A DNA stretch of 64,000 nt from Rahnella rivi (GTDB taxonomy: Bacteria > Pseudomonadota > Gammaproteobacteria > Enterobacterales > Enterobacteriaceae): assembly GCF_019049655.1 (NCBI RefSeq), contig NZ_JAFMOX010000067.1, positions 248,001 through 312,000 on the forward strand, read 5' to 3'. The notes beneath the pieces were generated by a model. It was not told the origin of the DNA, did no database searches, and was given only the letters and a program-made list of their open reading frames with translations. Shown piece by piece: positions 43,977-52,526 of the stretch. A program made the translations under genes and the position numbers. Positions within the stretch are counted from its first letter, which is position 1, and every line of letters starts with the position of its first letter.

Positions 43977-45251
43977 TTATTCACCAGACGCTTGCTGCGC
44001 CTCGGGTTTGCCATAAATCATCAGAGGTTCTGACTGGCCCGCAATGACGGATTCATCAATCACCACTTTTTCCACATCGTCGAGCGACGGCAGATCATAC
44101 ATAGTATCCAGCAATGCGGCTTCAACGATTGAGCGCAGGCCACGGGCACCGGTTTTACGGTTCATGGCTTTTTTAGCAATCGCAATCAGCGCTTCATCGC
44201 GGAATTCCAGTTCAACGCCTTCCAGATTGAATAACGCCTGATATTGCTTAGTCAGGGCATTTTTCGGCTCTTTCAGAATTTGAATCAGTGCTTCTTCATT
44301 CAGTTCGCTCAGGGTTGCCACCACAGGCAGACGGCCAATGAACTCAGGGATCAGACCAAATTTGATCAAATCTTCCGGTTCAGCCTGTGCCAGCAACTGA
44401 CCTTCAGTGGCTTTTTGCTCTTTGCCTTTAACTTCAGCACCAAAACCAATACCGGTACTGGTGTTGATACGTTGACCAATCACTTTATCCAGGCCTGCAA
44501 ACGCACCACCACAGATAAAGAGGATTTTCGACGTATCAACTTGCAGGAATTCCTGCTGCGGGTGCTTGCGTCCGCCCTGCGGCGGCACAGCGGCAACCGT
44601 ACCTTCAATCAGTTTCAGCAACGCTTGCTGAACACCTTCACCGGACACGTCACGTGTAATCGATGGGTTGTCAGACTTGCGGGAAATCTTGTCGATTTCG
44701 TCAATGTAAACAATACCGCGTTGCGCTTTCTGAACGTCGTAATCACATTTCTGCAGCAGCTTCTGAATGATGTTTTCAACATCTTCCCCCACGTAACCGG
44801 CTTCGGTCAGCGTGGTGGCATCGGCCATAGTGAATGGCACATCCAGGAAACGCGCCAGGGTTTCAGCCAGCAGCGTTTTACCGCTACCGGTAGGCCCGAT
44901 CAGCAGAATGTTACTTTTGCCCAATTCGATACCATTGCTGGTGTCACCATTGCGCAAACGTTTGTAGTGGTTATACACCGCCACGGCCAACACTTTCTTC
45001 GCAGGTTCCTGACCGATAACGTAATCGTCAAGGTGCTGACGGATTTCGTGCGGCGTCGGTAAAGCACTGCGTTCGCGGTGTGGCGCGACTTCTTTAATCT
45101 CTTCGCGAATAATGTCATTACACAAATCGACACATTCATCGCAGATATACACTGACGGCCCGGCAATCAGCTTACGCACTTCATGCTGGCTTTTGCCGCA
45201 AAAAGAGCAGTACAGCAGCTTTCCTGAACCGTCTTTGCGCTTATCTGTCAT
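43977..45251 (-). CDS. clpX: ClpX ATPase, specificity subunit of ClpXP
   Basis: AAA+ unfoldase of 424 residues (E. coli 424) that feeds proteins to ClpP. The zinc-binding domain has Cys15, Cys18, Cys37 and Cys40. Walker A is GPTGSGKT, Walker B VYIDEIDK, and the pore loop is GYVGEDV. It is 231 bases downstream of clpP on the same strand, which leaves room for its own promoter. Confidence 0.99.
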   Translation of the reverse strand: MTDKRKDGSGKLLYCSFCGKSQHEVRKLIAGPSVYICDECVDLCNDIIREEIKEVAPHRERSALPTPHEIRQHLDDYVIGQEPAKKVLAVAVYNHYKRLRNGDTSNGIELGKSNILLIGPTGSGKTLLAETLARFLDVPFTMADATTLTEAGYVGEDVENIIQKLLQKCDYDVQKAQRGIVYIDEIDKISRKSDNPSITRDVSGEGVQQALLKLIEGTVAAVPPQGGRKHPQQEFLQVDTSKILFICGGAFAGLDKVIGQRINTSTGIGFGAEVKGKEQKATEGQLLAQAEPEDLIKFGLIPEFIGRLPVVATLSELNEEALIQILKEPKNALTKQYQALFNLEGVELEFRDEALIAIAKKAMNRKTGARGLRSIVEAALLDTMYDLPSLDDVEKVVIDESVIAGQSEPLMIYGKPEAQQASGE

Positions 45252-45482
45252 CAGTAAACCTCTTCTCTAGTATCAGTCCCGCAGCGTTACAATAACACTG
45301 CGACACGACCATATTACACAACAGCCGCATGATGGCTGATGTCTGTTCATTCATGTTATGACTCACATCGGGCGGAAAAGTGTCATCAGTGATGTACTCT
45401 TTTTCCTTCACGGGAAAATATCCGCCCGGATAACCTCCGTATGAGTATAACTATAGACCATCAGCCCGGCACAATTGAGCCG

Positions 45483-46106
45483 TCAGGCGCGATGGGTAAA
45501 TACGGAATCCACTAAACCGTACTGTACAGCCTCATCAGCAGACAGGAAACGGTCACGCTCTGTATCGCGCTCAATTTCTTCCAGTGTCTTGCCGGTATGT
45601 TTCGCCATCAGCTCATTCATACGGGATTTCACTTTCAGGATTTCTTTCGCATGGATCTCGATATCCGTCGCCTGCCCCTGGAAACCGCCCAGTGGCTGGT
45701 GGATCATCACGCGTGAGTTTGGCAGGCAGAAACGCTTACCTTCCGCACCCGCAGTCAACAGGAACGCACCCATTGAACAAGCCTGACCCATACAAATTGT
45801 GCTGACGTCCGGCTTGATGAACTGCATGGTGTCATAAATCGACATCCCGGCAGTGATCACGCCACCCGGCGAGTTGATGTAAAGGTAGATGTCTTTTTCC
45901 GGGCTTTCTGCTTCCAGAAACAGCATCTGGGCAACAATCAGGTTAGCCATATGGTCTTCGACCTGGCCGGTCAGGAAGATGATGCGTTCCTTAAGCAGAC
46001 GGGAGAAGATGTCGTATGAACGCTCGCCCCGTGAAGTTTGCTCAACCACCATGGGTACCAACGCCATGTTTGGTGCAAATTGCTCTCTTTCACCACTGTA
46101 TGACAT
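45483..46106 (-). CDS. clpP: ClpP protease subunit
   Basis: Serine protease of 207 residues that forms the ClpXP/ClpAP chamber. The catalytic triad is Ser111 (GQACSMGA), His136 (MIHQPLGG) and Asp185, numbered on the precursor; the first residues are removed in E. coli. A sigma-32 promoter lies about 160 bases upstream. The 416-base gap to tig holds this promoter and the tig terminator, with no gene seen. Confidence 0.99.
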   Translation of the reverse strand: MSYSGEREQFAPNMALVPMVVEQTSRGERSYDIFSRLLKERIIFLTGQVEDHMANLIVAQMLFLEAESPEKDIYLYINSPGGVITAGMSIYDTMQFIKPDVSTICMGQACSMGAFLLTAGAEGKRFCLPNSRVMIHQPLGGFQGQATDIEIHAKEILKVKSRMNELMAKHTGKTLEEIERDTERDRFLSADEAVQYGLVDSVFTHRA

Positions 46107-46266
46107 AACCGTCTCCTAATAGATTCTGTTTGGCGCTATTTAAAACCGATTCTACTTGAGATAGACACACATGACTATGCTCAAGCGGCCAAGTCGCCAT
46201 TTACACGCCTGACGGTCGTTATCAGTCAGATTCTGACTACAAATTTACCTAAGTTCGTGTTTATCA

Positions 46267-46294
46267 ATTGGGGGATTTAGGCCCCTTTTTCAAG
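46267..46294 (-). promoter_or_regulatory. sigma-32 heat-shock promoter of clpP
   Basis: The minus strand reads CTTGAAA (46294-46288) then CCCCCAAT (46274-46267), spaced 13 bases, a good fit to the heat-shock consensus CTTGAAA and CCCCATNT. Confidence 0.78.
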
Positions 46295-46454
46295 CCTGCC
46301 GTGATAATTCTTTTCTTTCTCCCCCAAATTGCACCGTTCACATCACTGTTGCTGATGACTATCGAACGTTTCTACGTAGGTTGTGCCTTATAGAGCTAAA
46401 TATAGTGCAAAAACAACAGTCAAAACAAAAATACCTGATTTTTGGCAAATAAAA

Positions 46455-46478
46455 AGCCCGCAGTGAAAACTGCGGGCT
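46455..46478 (-). terminator. tig terminator
   Basis: AGCCCGCAG/CTGCGGGCT stem with TGAAAA loop; five T residues follow on the minus strand. It lies 45 bases after the tig stop. Confidence 0.88.
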
Positions 46479-46522
46479 TCAGGAGGTGAATCTGCGGACA
46501 GATTCAGCAACGTGCAATAAAA

Positions 46523-47827
46523 TTATGCAGGTTGAGTCTGGTTCATCAGCTCGGTAAAGGTAGTGGCTTTTTCAGTCACTTTCGCTTTAGACAACAGAGT
46601 TTCGACCGCTTGTTCTTCCAGCGCGACGTTACGCATGTTGTTCATCAGCTCTTTGTTTTTGCTGTAGAACTCAACAACTTCCTGTGGATCTTCGTACGCA
46701 GAAGCCATTTCTTCGATCAGCGCTTTAACGCGATCTTCGTCAGCTTTCAGTTCGTGCTGGCTGATCACTTCGCCCAGCAGCAGACCGACAACAACGCGAC
46801 GTTTGGCTTGCTCTTCGAACAACTCGCGTGGCAATTCCAGCGCTTGTTTTTCGTTGCCACCAAAACGCTGTGCAGCCTGGCGACGCAGAACGTCAACTTC
46901 GCCGTCGATCAGTGCCGCTGGCACGTCGATTTCGTTAGCGCTGACCAGACCGTCGATTGCCTGAGTTTTGATGCGGTTACGAACAGCACCTTTCAGCTCA
47001 CGTTCCATATTTTTACGCACTTCAGCACGCAGACCGTCAACAGAACCATCAGCCACGCCGAAACGTTTGATGAATTCTGGGGTCAGTTCTGGCAGCTCAC
47101 GCTCTTCAACTTTCTTCAGGGTAATAAAGAACTTAGCCGCTTTACCTTTCAGATTTTCAGCGTGGTAATCTTCCGGGAAGTTCACGTCAATCGTGAATTC
47201 TTCACCGGCTTTATGACCAACCAGACCTTCTTCGAAGCCTGGGATCATGCGGCCCTGGCCCATAGCCAGTACGAAATCAGAGGCTTTGCCGCCTTCGAAA
47301 TCTTCGCCGTCGATAGAACCGGAGAAATCTACAGTAACGCGGTCTTCTGCGGTGACTGCTGCATCCGTTTCTTTCCAGTCAGCTTGTTGCTTACGCAGAG
47401 TTTCCAGCATGGTATCAACATCAGCGTCGTTAACTTCAACAACAGGTTTTTCAACTTCGATGTTTTCCAGATCTTTCAGCTCAACTTCCGGGTACACTTC
47501 GAATTCTACGGAGAAGTTGAAGTCTTCACCCTGCTTGTACTCACCCGGGATGTAGTTAGGTGCGCCAGCTGGATTGATTTTTTCTTTGATGATTGCATCA
47601 ACAAAGTTGCGTTGCATCAGATCACCCAGTACGTCCTGACGTACTGACGCGCCATAACGCTGTTCGATGATGTGGCTTGGTACTTTGCCTTTACGGAAGC
47701 CGTCAATACGTACTTTTTTAGAGACGTTGATCAGTTCACTGCTCACTGCTTTTTCAATGCTTTCAGCAGGAACAGTAATCGTTACGCGGCGCCCAAGGCC
47801 TTGAGTGGTTTCAACAGAAACTTGCAT
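46523..47827 (-). CDS. tig: trigger factor
   Basis: Ribosome-bound chaperone and prolyl isomerase of 434 residues (E. coli 432). The ribosome-docking signature (GFRKGKVPSHIIEQRYG, residues 44-60), the FKBP-like domain (about 160-245, VTVDFSGSIDGEDFEGG) and the helical C-terminal arms are present. The 5' untranslated region contains a long hairpin at 47869-47916. Confidence 0.99.
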   Translation of the reverse strand: MQVSVETTQGLGRRVTITVPAESIEKAVSSELINVSKKVRIDGFRKGKVPSHIIEQRYGASVRQDVLGDLMQRNFVDAIIKEKINPAGAPNYIPGEYKQGEDFNFSVEFEVYPEVELKDLENIEVEKPVVEVNDADVDTMLETLRKQQADWKETDAAVTAEDRVTVDFSGSIDGEDFEGGKASDFVLAMGQGRMIPGFEEGLVGHKAGEEFTIDVNFPEDYHAENLKGKAAKFFITLKKVEERELPELTPEFIKRFGVADGSVDGLRAEVRKNMERELKGAVRNRIKTQAIDGLVSANEIDVPAALIDGEVDVLRRQAAQRFGGNEKQALELPRELFEEQAKRRVVVGLLLGEVISQHELKADEDRVKALIEEMASAYEDPQEVVEFYSKNKELMNNMRNVALEEQAVETLLSKAKVTEKATTFTELMNQTQPA

Positions 47828-47868
47828 CTTGTTACCTCAAAAAAAAATCACAGTGCTCGGTCAACTCC

Positions 47869-47916
47869 AGAAGTCGTTCTCAAGATGAGCGCAAACTTAC
47901 CTTGAAAACGACTTCT
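47869..47916 (-). other. long hairpin in the tig leader
   Basis: AGAAGTCGTT pairs perfectly with AACGACTTCT, and after one mismatch TCAAG pairs with CTTGA, making a 16-position stem with a 16-nt loop. It lies about 40 bases before the tig ATG and is not followed by a T tract at once. The rest of the 436-base gap between bolA and tig shows only the bolA terminator at 48142-48161. Confidence 0.6.
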
Positions 47917-48141
47917 AAGAACCGGGACAGTTCTGTATCAGAACGTAGCCCTGTATTCGAGAGCGTCCGAAACCATTCCGGAAAAATTAGACGCGACATT
48001 ATAGCGACGCAGACGCATTGAGTCGAGGACGGTGTCTGTTGCACGGGAGGGAAACTCACACGGGAACTCGATCCTTCGAAAAATGCGGTCGATGCAGAGG
48101 CGAAAACTGCCCTTATCGTCTGCCGGTCGTAAGAAAAACAA

Positions 48142-48161
48142 AAACGGCCCGCGGGCCGTTT
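48142..48161 (-). terminator. bolA terminator
   Basis: AAACGGCCCGCGGGCCGTTT, a perfect 20-base palindrome with T-rich sequence on the minus strand (TTTTTGTTTTTC), about 100 bases after bolA. Confidence 0.75.
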
Positions 48162-48263
48162 CATGAAATTCGCATCTACTAATACCGCATCTGACAAGGA
48201 AAGTTCCAGTGATACTGCGTCAAACGACGATATTTATGCCTTTTGTGAATCAGATCGCGACGA

Positions 48264-48578
48264 TCAGGCCATTGTTCCGGCACCACGACACGGCGGCGAT
48301 GCCGGTACCGTGTCCTGTAACCCTTCCCATTCTTTACGGGTGTAGGTGTGTAATGCCAGCGCATGGACGCTGCCTGCGAGTTCTTCGGTTAAGTGACCGT
48401 AAATAGCCCGGTGCCGCGCCAGAAAACGCTCTCCCAGGAATTTATCGGACACCATAACGACTTTAAAATGGCTTTCTGAGCCTGCCGGTACATTATGACG
48501 ATAGCTTTCGTCAGTCACTTCCAGAAACGAGGGCTCGAATGCCTCAGCCAATTTTGCTTCTATTTGCTCACGAATCAT
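48264..48578 (-). CDS. bolA: BolA-family transcriptional regulator / iron-sulfur co-factor
   Basis: BolA of 104 residues with the class II KH-like fold. The start is ATG 48578 (MIREQIEAKLAEAF) after AAGGAGA; the in-frame ATG at 48599 is longer than the family. Conserved features are VPAGSESHFKVVMVSDKF and the His-rich RHRAIYGHLTEEL with HALALHTYT. In E. coli BolA affects cell shape and biofilm in stationary phase and pairs with monothiol glutaredoxin. Confidence 0.96.
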   Translation of the reverse strand: MIREQIEAKLAEAFEPSFLEVTDESYRHNVPAGSESHFKVVMVSDKFLGERFLARHRAIYGHLTEELAGSVHALALHTYTRKEWEGLQDTVPASPPCRGAGTMA

Positions 48579-48920
48579 CGCTATCTCCTTACACCGCATC
48601 AGCAGAGAACTGCGCCCGTCGGGTTCCCTTCAGTAACATTCCTTCACTTTCATTCCCTACCCTTAAAGAATAGGCTGTTTTCCGACGTCCACGTTAATCA
48701 CATTAAAAAATTTATAAGAATGATTGATAAAAACGGCGCTCAGTCTGTCAAAGAAATCGCGGCTTCGCCACGCATGAAGTTCGTAATCCGCTTTCCTGAT
48801 GAAAAAAAACGCTAAAAAATCGCTTTTCCAGATTGTTGGGACTTCCACCCGCAAATGGCAATGTTATGATGTCGGCATATTTTTGAGCACTATTCCCTTA
48901 TAAATATTGAGAAAACACAC
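48579..48920. other. intergenic region between divergent bolA and yajG
   Basis: This 342-base region must hold both promoters. I could not fix either with confidence. A short ORF on the plus strand at 48720-48815 (31 residues, MIDKNGAQSVKEIAASPRMK then a basic end) has only a weak RBS; I recognise no family. Confidence 0.4.
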
Positions 48921-49499
48921 ATGTTAAAGAAAATCATTTTTCCCGTTCTGGCGATGCTGATGCTGGCAGGTTGCGCCACCAGCACCAACACGCTGGACGT
49001 GTCGCCGAAAATTGTTCTGCCTTCGCAGGATCCAACGCTTCAGGGCATCACCATCAGCATCAACGGCGCTGACCAGCGTCAGGATCAGGCACTGGCGAAA
49101 GTGAACCGTGACGGCCAGCTGATTTCCCTGACACCTTCCCGCGATCTGCGTTTCCTGTTGCAGGAATCTCTGGAAAAACAAATGACTGCCCGTGGTTACA
49201 TGATCGGTGCTGATGGCGCAGTCGATCTGCAAATCGTGGTGAACAACCTGTATGCAGACGTGCAGGAAGGCAACCTGCGTTACAACATCACCACGAAAGC
49301 AGACATCTCCATCATTGCTACCGCGAAAAACGGCAGCAAGCAGGTGAAGAACTACCGCTCGACGTACAATGTTCAGGGAGCACTGTCAGCCACCAACGCG
49401 AAGATCACCAACGCGGTGAATACCACGCTGGGCGATGTCATCAGCGACATGGCGTCAGACACCAGCATCAGCGATTTCATCAAAGCTAACGCACGCTAA
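48921..49499 (+). CDS. yajG: lipoprotein YajG
   Basis: Predicted lipoprotein of 192 residues. The signal peptide MLKKIIFPVLAMLMLAGC ends in the lipobox LAGC with Cys18. The rest is a soluble domain of the YajG family, of unknown role, often next to ampG, the muropeptide permease gene, as here. A terminator at 49524-49555 separates the two. Confidence 0.95.
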   Translation: MLKKIIFPVLAMLMLAGCATSTNTLDVSPKIVLPSQDPTLQGITISINGADQRQDQALAKVNRDGQLISLTPSRDLRFLLQESLEKQMTARGYMIGADGAVDLQIVVNNLYADVQEGNLRYNITTKADISIIATAKNGSKQVKNYRSTYNVQGALSATNAKITNAVNTTLGDVISDMASDTSISDFIKANAR

Positions 49500-49523
49500 G
49501 CTTCGGTTGATCTCTGTGCAATC

Positions 49524-49555
49524 CATTCTGCCCGGCGAGTCCGGGCAGAATGCTT
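49524..49555 (+). terminator. yajG terminator
   Basis: CATTCTGCCCGG/CCGGGCAGAATG 12-bp stem with a 5-nt loop, then CTTTAT. Confidence 0.8.
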
Positions 49556-49648
49556 TATAAAGTCAGTGAATTTTCTCCCCGATAATCATCCCTTCCTTTA
49601 TTATGCCCATGCGCCACTCTTTCACCGGTCCGCAGGAACATACTTTTC

Positions 49649-51127
49649 ATGATCAGTCAGTACTTTAAGATTTTCACACAGCGAAATACCCTCATTTTAC
49701 TTCTGCTGGGCTTTGCCTCCGGTTTGCCGCTGGCGCTGACCTCTGGCACCTTGCAGGCGTGGATGACGGTCGAGAATGTCGACCTGAAAACAATCGGTGT
49801 TTTTTCGCTGGTCGGTCAGGCGTACGTGTTCAAATTCCTGTGGTCGCCGATGATGGATCGCTACACGCCCTCTTTTCTCGGGCGTCGGCGCGGCTGGCTG
49901 GTACTGACGCAACTGCTGCTGGTGGTGGCCATTTTTGCGATGGGCTTTATGGATCCTTCAAAAGATCTCTTCTGGCTGGCGGCCCTGGCGGTTTTGATTG
50001 CTTTTGCCTCGGCATCCCAGGACATCGTCTTCGATGCCTATAAGACGGATTTATTGCCTGCGCAAGAGCGCGGAAACGGTGCGGCGGTGTCGGTGCTGGG
50101 CTACAGGCTGGCGATGCTGGTGTCCGGCGGGCTGGCATTATGGCTGGCCGATCGTTATCTCGGCTGGCAGCACATGTACTGGTTGATGGCCGCCCTGATG
50201 CTGTGCGGCGTATTGGCTACGCTGATGGCGCCGGAGCCTGAAAATTCACAGCCCGCACCGCGCACCATGGAAATGGCCGTGGTGGCGCCGTTAAAAGACT
50301 TTTTTGGCCGTAACAATGCCTGGCTTATTTTACTGCTGATCGTGATGTACAAAATGGGCGATGCGTTTGCAGGCAGCCTGAGTACCACATTTTTGATCCG
50401 CGGCGTGGGATTTAACGCCGGAGAGGTCGGGCTTATTAACAAGTCGCTGGGGCTTCTGGCGACAATCATCGGTGCCCTGTTAGGCGGAATGCTGATGCAG
50501 CGTCTGAGCCTGTTCCGCGCGCTGATGCTTTTTGGGATTTTACAGGCCGTCTCGAATGCGGGTTACTGGATCCTCGCTGTCACCGATAAGCATCTGTATT
50601 CAATGGGCGCGGCGATTTTCTTCGAAAATCTGTGCGGCGGCATGGGCACTGCGGCATTCGTCGCGTTACTGATGACGTTGTGCAACCGCTCCTTCTCCGC
50701 CACGCAGTTTGCGCTACTTTCCGCTCTTTCTGCCGTGGGCCGTGTTTATGTCGGTCCGATTGCCGGCTGGTTTGTTGAAGCCTACGGCTGGCCGTGGTTT
50801 TACCTGTTCTCTATCGTGGCTGCCGTACCCGGCTTGCTGCTGCTGGCAGTCTGCCGCAACACGCTGGAATACACGCAGAAAACCGACAGTTTCCTGCCGC
50901 GGATCCATTTTGGCACGCCGTATCGCTGGGCGTTGCGTTGCATGATTGTTGGCAGTTCGATGTTGGGTTTTTGGCTGATAACGCTGATAATCAACAGCCT
51001 GGGCTGGGCATCGTGGCCATCGCTGACGATACGGCTTCTGGAAACCGGCGCGCTGATCTGTCTGGTGGGGATTGTTCTTGGTAGCCTGCTCGATTTCCTC
51101 TCCCTGCGCCGCACTGACCGGGCATGA
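49649..51127 (+). CDS. ampG: muropeptide permease AmpG
   Basis: Inner-membrane MFS-type transporter of 492 residues (E. coli 491) that imports GlcNAc-anhydromuropeptides for cell-wall recycling; in species with AmpR-controlled AmpC it also feeds the induction signal. Fourteen hydrophobic segments and the family start LILLLLGFASGLPLALTSGTL are visible. It ends in a strong hairpin at 51133. Confidence 0.97.
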   Translation: MISQYFKIFTQRNTLILLLLGFASGLPLALTSGTLQAWMTVENVDLKTIGVFSLVGQAYVFKFLWSPMMDRYTPSFLGRRRGWLVLTQLLLVVAIFAMGFMDPSKDLFWLAALAVLIAFASASQDIVFDAYKTDLLPAQERGNGAAVSVLGYRLAMLVSGGLALWLADRYLGWQHMYWLMAALMLCGVLATLMAPEPENSQPAPRTMEMAVVAPLKDFFGRNNAWLILLLIVMYKMGDAFAGSLSTTFLIRGVGFNAGEVGLINKSLGLLATIIGALLGGMLMQRLSLFRALMLFGILQAVSNAGYWILAVTDKHLYSMGAAIFFENLCGGMGTAAFVALLMTLCNRSFSATQFALLSALSAVGRVYVGPIAGWFVEAYGWPWFYLFSIVAAVPGLLLLAVCRNTLEYTQKTDSFLPRIHFGTPYRWALRCMIVGSSMLGFWLITLIINSLGWASWPSLTIRLLETGALICLVGIVLGSLLDFLSLRRTDRA

Positions 51128-51132
51128 TTTTC

Positions 51133-51161
51133 CCGCCATTCATTTTCAAAATGAATGGCGG
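51133..51161 (+). terminator. ampG terminator
   Basis: CCGCCATTCATTTT/AAAATGAATGGCGG 14-bp perfect stem with a one-base apex, followed by ATTTGATTT. The remaining 400 bases up to cyoA are AT-rich and hold no gene. Confidence 0.8.
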
Positions 51162-51413
51162 ATTTGATTTAACAATCCATCTATAAATATTGCTCAACAA
51201 TTTACCGCCAAAAAAAATAATATTCTCAGTTCTATTTTTTCCGTCACGCATTTCATGCTTTTTATTTCACCTGAAATCTACATTAATTTAACATTAATTA
51301 AACCTTACGGCCGGATAATCAGTGAGAATAATATTTACAAATTCCGTCACCCCTTGTTTTTCATCACTATAGAAAAAAATCTATACGCAACATATTGTTG
51401 CCCACTGTGAATT

Positions 51414-51493
51414 GTCACGATCCGTGACATGTGTGACTGCGTTAACATAAAGTGTCAACAGCGCTTTGACACTTGTTTAAGCGTGTTTACAGT
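51414..51493 (+). promoter_or_regulatory. cyoABCDE promoter region with two dyads
   Basis: TTGACA (51466-51471), a 16-base spacer and TACAGT (51488-51493) form a promoter candidate. A perfect inverted repeat GTGTCAA-N7-TTGACAC (51452-51472) covers the -35, and a second dyad, GTCACG-ATC-CGTGAC (51414-51428), lies upstream. cyo is under ArcA and Fnr control in E. coli; neither dyad is an Fnr box. Confidence 0.55.
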
Positions 51494-51563
51494 CCTGCAA
51501 CCTTCCCGTAAAATGCCCGCACACCTGAAGCGACAATAGAGCCCTAGTTATTGAGGTCGTTAG

Positions 51564-52523
51564 ATGAGACTTAAGAAATACAATAAAAGTATTGGGATGT
51601 TGTCCTTATTTGCCTCCGCGTTAATGTTAAGCGGTTGCAATACGGCATTGATGGATCCCAAGGGAGCAATTGGACTTGAACAGAGAACGCTGATTTTGAC
51701 GGCGATCGGTTTAATGCTGATCGTTGTTATTCCAGTTATTATCATGGCGTTTGCGTTTGCCTGGAAGTACCGTGCTTCCAATACAAAAGCAACCTACAGT
51801 CCTAACTGGTCACACTCCAACAAAATTGAAGCCGTCGTCTGGACTGTTCCAATTATTATCATTGCCATTCTGGCAACGATTACCTGGAAGACCACCCATG
51901 CGCTTGATCCGTTCAAGCCAATCGTATCTGACCAAAAACCGATGACGGTAGAAGTCGTTTCTCTGGACTGGAAATGGTTGTTCATTTATCCGGAACAGGG
52001 CATCGCCACTGTTAACGAACTGGTTATCCCGAAAGACGTGCCTGTTCAATTCAAAGTCACTTCAGACTCTGTCATGAACTCGTTCTTTATTCCTCAGTTA
52101 GGCGGACAGATTTACGCGATGGCCGGTATGCAGACTCAGTTGCATTTGATTGCAAATGAAGCCGGTACCTACAAAGGCATCTCGTCAAACTTCAGTGGCC
52201 GTGGTTTCTCTGGCATGAAGTTCAACACAATTGCGACCCCAACCCGTGGCGATTTCGACACCTGGGTAGCGAAAGTGAAAAGTGCACCGAACCAACTGGC
52301 AACCACTGATGACTTCAACAAACTGGCAGCACAGAGCATCGACAACCCGGTCGAATACTTCTCTGTAGCAAAACCGGGTCTGTTCAAAGAAATCATTGGC
52401 AAATACTCCATGCATGACATGAAGGCAGCGCCAGAAGGTCATACCATGCCAATGCCAGCCGGCAGTGACATGAAAGGCATGGATATGGGTGGACAGTCTC
52501 ACGCAGCCGGAGCCGAGGAATAA
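51564..52523 (+). CDS. cyoA: cytochrome bo3 ubiquinol oxidase subunit II
   Basis: Subunit of the high-oxygen terminal oxidase, 319 residues. It is a lipoprotein (lipobox LSGC near residue 25) with two membrane helices and a periplasmic cupredoxin domain that lacks the CuA ligands, as expected for quinol oxidases. The C-terminal tail is rich in Met, Gly and His. First gene of cyoABCDE. Confidence 0.97.
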   Translation: MRLKKYNKSIGMLSLFASALMLSGCNTALMDPKGAIGLEQRTLILTAIGLMLIVVIPVIIMAFAFAWKYRASNTKATYSPNWSHSNKIEAVVWTVPIIIIAILATITWKTTHALDPFKPIVSDQKPMTVEVVSLDWKWLFIYPEQGIATVNELVIPKDVPVQFKVTSDSVMNSFFIPQLGGQIYAMAGMQTQLHLIANEAGTYKGISSNFSGRGFSGMKFNTIATPTRGDFDTWVAKVKSAPNQLATTDDFNKLAAQSIDNPVEYFSVAKPGLFKEIIGKYSMHDMKAAPEGHTMPMPAGSDMKGMDMGGQSHAAGAEE

Positions 52524-52526
52524 ACG

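Noticed and set aside
46266..46287. Terminator-like GGGG/CCCC pairing before clpP
   Set aside because: The same bases form the two boxes of a sigma-32 promoter, which explains the symmetry better.
46532..47647. 371-codon ORF antisense to tig
   Set aside because: Phe/Gln-rich shadow of the trigger factor gene with no RBS or recognisable domain.
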